The notes beneath the pieces were generated by a model that made no database searches, was not told the DNA's origin, and was given only the letters and a program-made list of their open reading frames with translations. The translations under genes and the position numbers were made by a program. Source: Candidatus Rifleibacteriota bacterium (GTDB lineage: Bacteria; Riflebacteria; Ozemobacteria; Ozemobacterales; Ozemobacteraceae). From it: DNA of 17,760 nucleotides. The DNA lies in NCBI GenBank assembly GCA_017526725.1, contig JAFXRA010000192.1:1-17760 (forward strand), given 5' to 3'. Below are positions 13,953 to 17,760 of the stretch, piece by piece (position 1 is the stretch's first letter; every line of letters starts with the position of its first letter).

Positions 13953-15656
13953 ATGGAAAAACAAGATAATTCTTTCGATAAACGTTTTGATAGGGGCATA
14001 TTAGGTACCTTTCAAAGAATTTTAGCTTCTTTACCCTTTGGATTATTGGTAATGATGGCTATTATTGGTTCTTTTGTCCTGCTTTATCTTGAAACCTATC
14101 TATATAACAAAATTGAAGCTGTTCCGAGTTGGATTTCAAATATTAATAATTTCTTCAATTATATTTTTCTTGTTGAAATTATTCTTTTATGGATAAACAT
14201 TGATTATAGATTAGAGTCACAGCTAAGAACTAAAATTCTAACAAAACTCAAACATTTTGTTGATTCCGCACCATTTGGTATTACTGTAATGGTGCTTATT
14301 CTTGTTTCTGTTTCTTTGATTTTTATCGAATTGTTCCTTTATGGCGGAAATGAAGACAAGGTTCCAGTTTGGATTTTACAGGTCAATGAATGGCTTACTA
14401 ACATTTTTATTGTTGAATTAATTTTAAGATGGTTGGTTAGCTATTCTACTCACAATTTCCTATCTAATTACTGGATAGATATGCTGGCAGTAATGCCCAC
14501 ATTTAGAATTTTTAGAATTGGCCGCGTTTTAAGAATATTAAGAGTTTTGAGATTATTCAGAGTTTTTTCTATCGGTTCAGAATTTACTAGAAAGTTCAGA
14601 CTATTTGGTAAAATATTTGAAGGAAGACTCACTGAAATTGGTATTATTTCCAGCTTTGCTATTTTTGCAATCTTTTTTGGGGCTGTGGGGCTTTCTCAAT
14701 TTGAAATAGGAAAACAATCAGAAATCAGCAATGTTTCCGATGCTTTCTGGAAATCTTTGTTCTCGTTGATGTCTGGTGAATATGCAGACTATCCGCAGAC
14801 TCTTGGCGGAAAAATCGTTTTCTTGATTCTTTTGATTTTTGAAATGGGTATATTTGCTATGCTCACTGGTACTTTTTCAGCTATTATGATGGATAAAATT
14901 AAGGAGACTACAATGCATAAACATACTGATCCTGAAGAATTGAATAACCATGTTATTATTTGCGGATTTGGGCAAAAGACTATCATACTTGCCAGAGAAT
15001 TTCTCCTTGATCCAATATTTGAAGATTCTGAAATCCTTATTATTTCTGAAAAAGAAAACATGATGGAAGAATTGGAACAGCATAATTTAGATACTAACCG
15101 TATAAGCATACTGAATGAAGATTTTACAAGCATATCTGCATTAAAGAAAGCTGGAGTTGAAAAAGCTCGTCTGGCTGTAATTACTTCCGAATCTAATGGA
15201 GTGCGTTCAACTCAGGATGTTGATGCTAGAACAATTTTGGCTGCATTAACAATCGAAAAGCTTAATCCTCAAATTCATACTTCCGCAGAAATATATAATG
15301 AAGAATTCGCCAGCCACCTTAAAATGGGCGGTGTTGAAGACGTTGTTATACAAGGCGAAGTTTCAGGTAAACTTCTTGCAAGAATTTCAATGCATGAAGG
15401 TCTGCTTGCTTTCTTTAAAGATTTGCTTTCAAGAGATTCAGGAAATACCCTTGATTTTATTCTTGCTACTCAGAAATATGCTGGTAAAAAATACTTTGAT
15501 GTAGCCATGGAACTTCATGAAGAAAAGGGTTATACTCTTGTTGGGGTTAAGCCTTACAATCAGGAACTTATGGTTAATCCAAAAGAACGAATTATTGCAG
15601 CTAATGATGAACTATTATTAATATGTCCTGTAAAAAGTGACAAAGATAAGGAATAA
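13953..15656 (+). CDS. Voltage-sensor-type ion channel with TrkA-N/TrkA-C regulatory domains
   Basis: A 567-aa membrane channel. S4 is unmistakable: seven arginines spaced every third residue from 185 to 203. S3 (SNYWIDMLAVMP, 171-182), S5 (about 228-250) and S6 (about 286-312) flank a pore loop at 264-281. The filter reads MSGEYAD (273-279) in place of TVGYGD, so potassium selectivity cannot be assumed. Residues 25-88 and 104-168 are clearly homologous (PFG, VP.WI, IF.VE..L.W in both), so the S1-S2 hairpin is duplicated. That gives about eight membrane helices. A Rossmann-type TrkA-N (RCK) domain begins at HVIICGFGQ (333-341), with a variant glycine motif lacking the final Gly, and a TrkA-C-like domain occupies about 500-562. 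These domains usually gate channels by nucleotide or ion binding. The ATG is the only sensible start. The gene heads a two-gene operon. Confidence 0.88.
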   Translation: MEKQDNSFDKRFDRGILGTFQRILASLPFGLLVMMAIIGSFVLLYLETYLYNKIEAVPSWISNINNFFNYIFLVEIILLWINIDYRLESQLRTKILTKLKHFVDSAPFGITVMVLILVSVSLIFIELFLYGGNEDKVPVWILQVNEWLTNIFIVELILRWLVSYSTHNFLSNYWIDMLAVMPTFRIFRIGRVLRILRVLRLFRVFSIGSEFTRKFRLFGKIFEGRLTEIGIISSFAIFAIFFGAVGLSQFEIGKQSEISNVSDAFWKSLFSLMSGEYADYPQTLGGKIVFLILLIFEMGIFAMLTGTFSAIMMDKIKETTMHKHTDPEELNNHVIICGFGQKTIILAREFLLDPIFEDSEILIISEKENMMEELEQHNLDTNRISILNEDFTSISALKKAGVEKARLAVITSESNGVRSTQDVDARTILAALTIEKLNPQIHTSAEIYNEEFASHLKMGGVEDVVIQGEVSGKLLARISMHEGLLAFFKDLLSRDSGNTLDFILATQKYAGKKYFDVAMELHEEKGYTLVGVKPYNQELMVNPKERIIAANDELLLICPVKSDKDKE

Positions 15657-15660
15657 TTAT

Positions 15661-16902
15661 ATGAGAAATATAAAATTGCCATTTGTGTTCTTTTTATTGT
15701 GTTCTTCTAGCGTTATTGCAGCTCAATTGCCTGGCTATCTGAATGATATTCAAAATCATGCTATGGAAATTACCAAAGAAGATTATGCTGCTGGTAAGAT
15801 TACTGCAATAAATGACCCGGAATATCTGGGGGATTTCACAAACCACACCGCTGAACATGTTTTGATGGTTGCTGATAAAACCTTAGAAATAACTAAGGCT
15901 TTTAATAAGGCAATTGAAGAAGGAACTTTTCAGAAAAAAGACAGCTTAGCAAAAAATGACGGAGACGCTAATAGAATTAATTTCGGAATGGGTATAGACG
16001 AAAAGACTCTGGTCGTTGCTTCTATATTTCATGATTCTGGAATGAAAGCCGGTGGATTTATTTTAAATAAAGAAGGTAGCTTAGTATTAGACGATAACGG
16101 AAAACCTAAAAAAGCTGTTGATGGCTATGATATTAGAAAAAATCATGCTCTTAATTCCGCAATTAATGTTTTGAGCAAGAGGAATGAAATTATAAGACTT
16201 GGCGCTGATGTTGATGCTGCTTGTCTATTATGTTTTGCTCATAGTAAATCTACTAGTGGAATCAGAGATTTAAGCAACAAAAAAGATTGGATTAGTGCTT
16301 TTGACAAGCTTGATAAGGTTGTGGAAGCTTATAATGCTGAATATGATAAAAAAATATATTTCAATAGAGGAAACTTTGAAAAAAATGAAGAACTGCTTAG
16401 TGCTTTAACAACTTCTGCTTTAGCTATAAGATTAGGCGATGTAAGCCGTGATTCAGGCAAACATGCAAAATCTCAAAGCCATGGTGAAATTGTTGTTTAC
16501 CGCTCTACTGTAAACTCTTTTGCCGATGATGCTCCAGGTGAAGCTCAGAACGCCAGAGTTTATAATTATAGAACCGGTTATGTAAAAGGTTTATTCTCTA
16601 GACAAGTGCATGTTGGCGAACAGAACAATGTTTTAAATCACACTAATCTGGATGCTTCAGGAAAAGTATTCCATGAAATGACTATTGATGATGGTAATTA
16701 CGCTCCTCATGCAACATTCCAGAATGTTGAAGAACATTGTGGTGAATTGGAATCTGCTCCTGATGCCGATATTTATGTTCGAATCCTTTTCAATAACGAT
16801 GTCACAGACAGATATAAGAAAGTTTATAATCAGATGAGACAGGCTTATTATGACGCAAAAGGCAATAAAGCAATTAAAATCGTTTTTGAATGGGAAATGT
16901 GA
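15661..16902 (+). CDS. Exported HD-domain metal-dependent hydrolase
   Basis: A 413-aa protein. Residues 1-20 form a signal peptide (MRNIK, hydrophobic FVFFLLCSSSVIA, A-Q cleavage), so the enzyme works outside the cytoplasm. The HD fold residues are visible in order: H66 (HTAEHV), H124-D125 (ASIFHDSGM), H162 (NHALNS), H194 (CFAHSK) and a late Asp at 260 (RLGDVSRD). This H/HD/H/H/D layout suits a two-metal phosphohydrolase. The C-terminal ~140 residues have a beta-rich character (GEIVVYRSTVN, then TGYVKGLFSRQVHVGE) and match no known domain I recall. The start at 15661 has AAGGA 8 nt upstream; an upstream in-frame GTG at 15637 would overlap the channel gene and bury the signal peptide. It follows the channel by 4 nt and is certainly co-transcribed. 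Substrate unknown; an extracytoplasmic nucleotide or phosphoester is plausible. Confidence 0.82.
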   Translation: MRNIKLPFVFFLLCSSSVIAAQLPGYLNDIQNHAMEITKEDYAAGKITAINDPEYLGDFTNHTAEHVLMVADKTLEITKAFNKAIEEGTFQKKDSLAKNDGDANRINFGMGIDEKTLVVASIFHDSGMKAGGFILNKEGSLVLDDNGKPKKAVDGYDIRKNHALNSAINVLSKRNEIIRLGADVDAACLLCFAHSKSTSGIRDLSNKKDWISAFDKLDKVVEAYNAEYDKKIYFNRGNFEKNEELLSALTTSALAIRLGDVSRDSGKHAKSQSHGEIVVYRSTVNSFADDAPGEAQNARVYNYRTGYVKGLFSRQVHVGEQNNVLNHTNLDASGKVFHEMTIDDGNYAPHATFQNVEEHCGELESAPDADIYVRILFNNDVTDRYKKVYNQMRQAYYDAKGNKAIKIVFEWEM

Positions 16903-16920
16903 TAGGTTTATCTGACAATA

Positions 16921-16950
16921 AAAAAAACCGCTTTTATAAGCGGTTTTTTT
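16921..16950. terminator. Bidirectional terminator between HD gene and trxA
   Basis: A run of A, ACCGCTT, a 4-nt loop, AAGCGGT and a run of T form a symmetrical hairpin with U tracts in both directions. It lies 18 bp after the HD stop and 14 bp after the trxA stop, so it ends both convergent transcripts. Confidence 0.92.
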
Positions 16951-16964
16951 GTTGCTTTGAGAAC

Positions 16965-17276
16965 TTATTTTATAAATTCTTCCAGGGCTTCTTTAGGCTT
17001 GAAGCCTACAGAATTCTTAACTGCCTTGCCATTCTTAAACAATATTACATTAGGAATACTGGATATTCCGAACATTGCAGCTAATTCAGGTTCTTCATCA
17101 ACATTGACTTTGCCGACTTTTAAATCATTTGCATGTTCTTCTGCAATCTGTGAAATTACAGGGCCTAGCATCTGACAGGGGCCGCACCAGGCTGCCCAGA
17201 AGTCTACCAGAACAGGTTTGTCTGATTCTAAAACTTCTTTTTTGAAATTATTATTAGTAATGGTTATTTCACTCAT
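16965..17276 (-). CDS. trxA: Thioredoxin
   Basis: A 103-aa cytoplasmic dithiol reductant. The active site WCGPC is at 30-34 (C31, C34), preceded by the buried Asp of VDFWAAW (D25). The cis-proline loop is SSIPNVILF (P75), where Asn replaces the usual Thr after the proline, a known minor variant. Length is typical (about 105). AAGGAAA 6 nt before the ATG is the ribosome binding site. It lies 68 bp downstream of the desulfoferrodoxin gene on the same strand with no terminator between them, so co-transcription is likely. The pairing fits defence against oxygen and repair of oxidised thiols. No thioredoxin reductase gene is in the window. Confidence 0.96.
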   Translation of the reverse strand: MSEITITNNNFKKEVLESDKPVLVDFWAAWCGPCQMLGPVISQIAEEHANDLKVGKVNVDEEPELAAMFGISSIPNVILFKNGKAVKNSVGFKPKEALEEFIK

Positions 17277-17344
17277 TATTATTTCCTTTTCTTTTAAAGA
17301 ACAATTAGAACAGCTTAAATAATTCCAACAATTCTAACTAATTA

Positions 17345-17719
17345 TCAAGCTTTCCAAAGTGAATGAAGGTTGCAGTAAGCATAAACAGCTTCTACTTCAT
17401 CACCTTCTAATAAAGCAAATGTAACTTTGGGTGCCATTCCTGGCTTTAGAGCCTTACGCTGATTGCCAAATTTAGTCTGAAGAGCTACCCATTCAATATA
17501 GTGTTCTTCTGTCATCGGATGTTCTACTGAACCAACAGTAACAAAAACTTTGTTTTCTTTTACTTCAAACACTGGAACATGTTTTTCTTGAGAAGCATCT
17601 GTAGTTCCTGGCTTTATTTCTTCCATAGCCTGACCACAGCACATAACTGGAACGCCTGTCTTTTTAACAATTGAAATAATCTGTCCACAGCGGGCACATC
17701 TGTAAAACTTCATTTCCAT
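17345..17719 (-). CDS. dfx: Desulfoferrodoxin, class I superoxide reductase
   Basis: A 124-aa enzyme that reduces superoxide to peroxide without releasing oxygen, typical of anaerobes. The N-terminal desulforedoxin-type domain (1-36) holds a rubredoxin-like Fe(Cys)4 site: C8, C11, C27 and C28. The catalytic Fe(His)4Cys centre is complete: H47 in QEKHVPVFE, H67 and H73 in VEHPMTEEHYIEW, and C116 with H119 in YCNLHSLW. The catalytic Glu-Lys pair (E45, K46) precedes H47. Both iron centres place it in class I (2Fe) rather than neelaredoxin. GGAG 8 nt before the first ATG favours it over the in-frame ATG two codons later. Electron donors such as rubredoxin are not in the window; the adjacent thioredoxin may share the stress response. 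Confidence 0.95.
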   Translation of the reverse strand: MEMKFYRCARCGQIISIVKKTGVPVMCCGQAMEEIKPGTTDASQEKHVPVFEVKENKVFVTVGSVEHPMTEEHYIEWVALQTKFGNQRKALKPGMAPKVTFALLEGDEVEAVYAYCNLHSLWKA

Positions 17720-17752
17720 GGTAGTCTCTCCTTTAATAGTTTTTTAGACAAT

Positions 17753-17758
17753 ATTATA
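17753..17758 (-). promoter_or_regulatory. -10 box of the dfx-trxA promoter, -35 outside the window
   Basis: A consensus TATAAT on the minus strand lies about 34 bp upstream of the dfx start. Transcription would begin near 17746, giving a leader of about 26 nt that carries the GGAG site. The -35 region falls past the window edge, so the promoter cannot be fully judged. Confidence 0.5.
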
Positions 17759-17760
17759 AT

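Overview
The window is AT-rich bacterial chromosome with densely packed genes, mostly with clear GGAG-type ribosome binding sites and intrinsic terminators. A class I desulfoferrodoxin next to thioredoxin points to an anaerobe. Five ORFs carry Sec-type signal peptides, and Hfq is present. No rRNA, tRNA, IS element, CRISPR array or phage gene was seen, so the phylum cannot be fixed from the sequence. An uncultured gut or sediment anaerobe is likely; a Riflebacteria-like lineage is only a guess.

Layout. 3-1979 (+): the 3' part of a large surface or pilin-like protein with Asp-rich linkers. 1980-2349: intergenic, with a near-perfect sigma-54 promoter facing left, an ~85-nt transcript ending in its own terminator (candidate small RNA), and the hfq terminator. 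2350-8516 (-): hfq, a secreted TPR protein, and a 1041-aa Tubulin_2-family GTPase, with separate signals for most of them. 8725-9674 (+): a periplasmic BMP/Med-type binding protein broken by one missing base. 9821-10552 (+): an exported glycine-rich (glycine-zipper) protein. 10690-12260 (+): a 59-aa Trm112-like zinc-ribbon protein followed by asparaginyl-tRNA synthetase. 12397-13809 (-): a secreted leucine-rich-repeat protein. 13953-16902 (+): a two-gene operon of a voltage-sensor ion channel with cytoplasmic TrkA-type domains and an exported HD-domain hydrolase. 16965-17719 (-): thioredoxin and desulfoferrodoxin, an oxygen and superoxide defence pair.

Most interesting points. (1) The sigma-54 promoter and terminator define a previously unlisted small RNA just downstream of hfq, with a CU-rich stretch complementary to several Shine-Dalgarno sites in the window. 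(2) The channel has a tandem duplication of its S1-S2 module, lacks the TVGYG potassium filter, and its promoter implies a leaderless mRNA. (3) The channel is coupled to a secreted HD hydrolase in a 4-nt-spaced operon. (4) The large tubulin-like GTPase lies upstream of a secreted TPR protein with an unrecognised C-terminal domain. The binding-protein frameshift may be a sequencing error.
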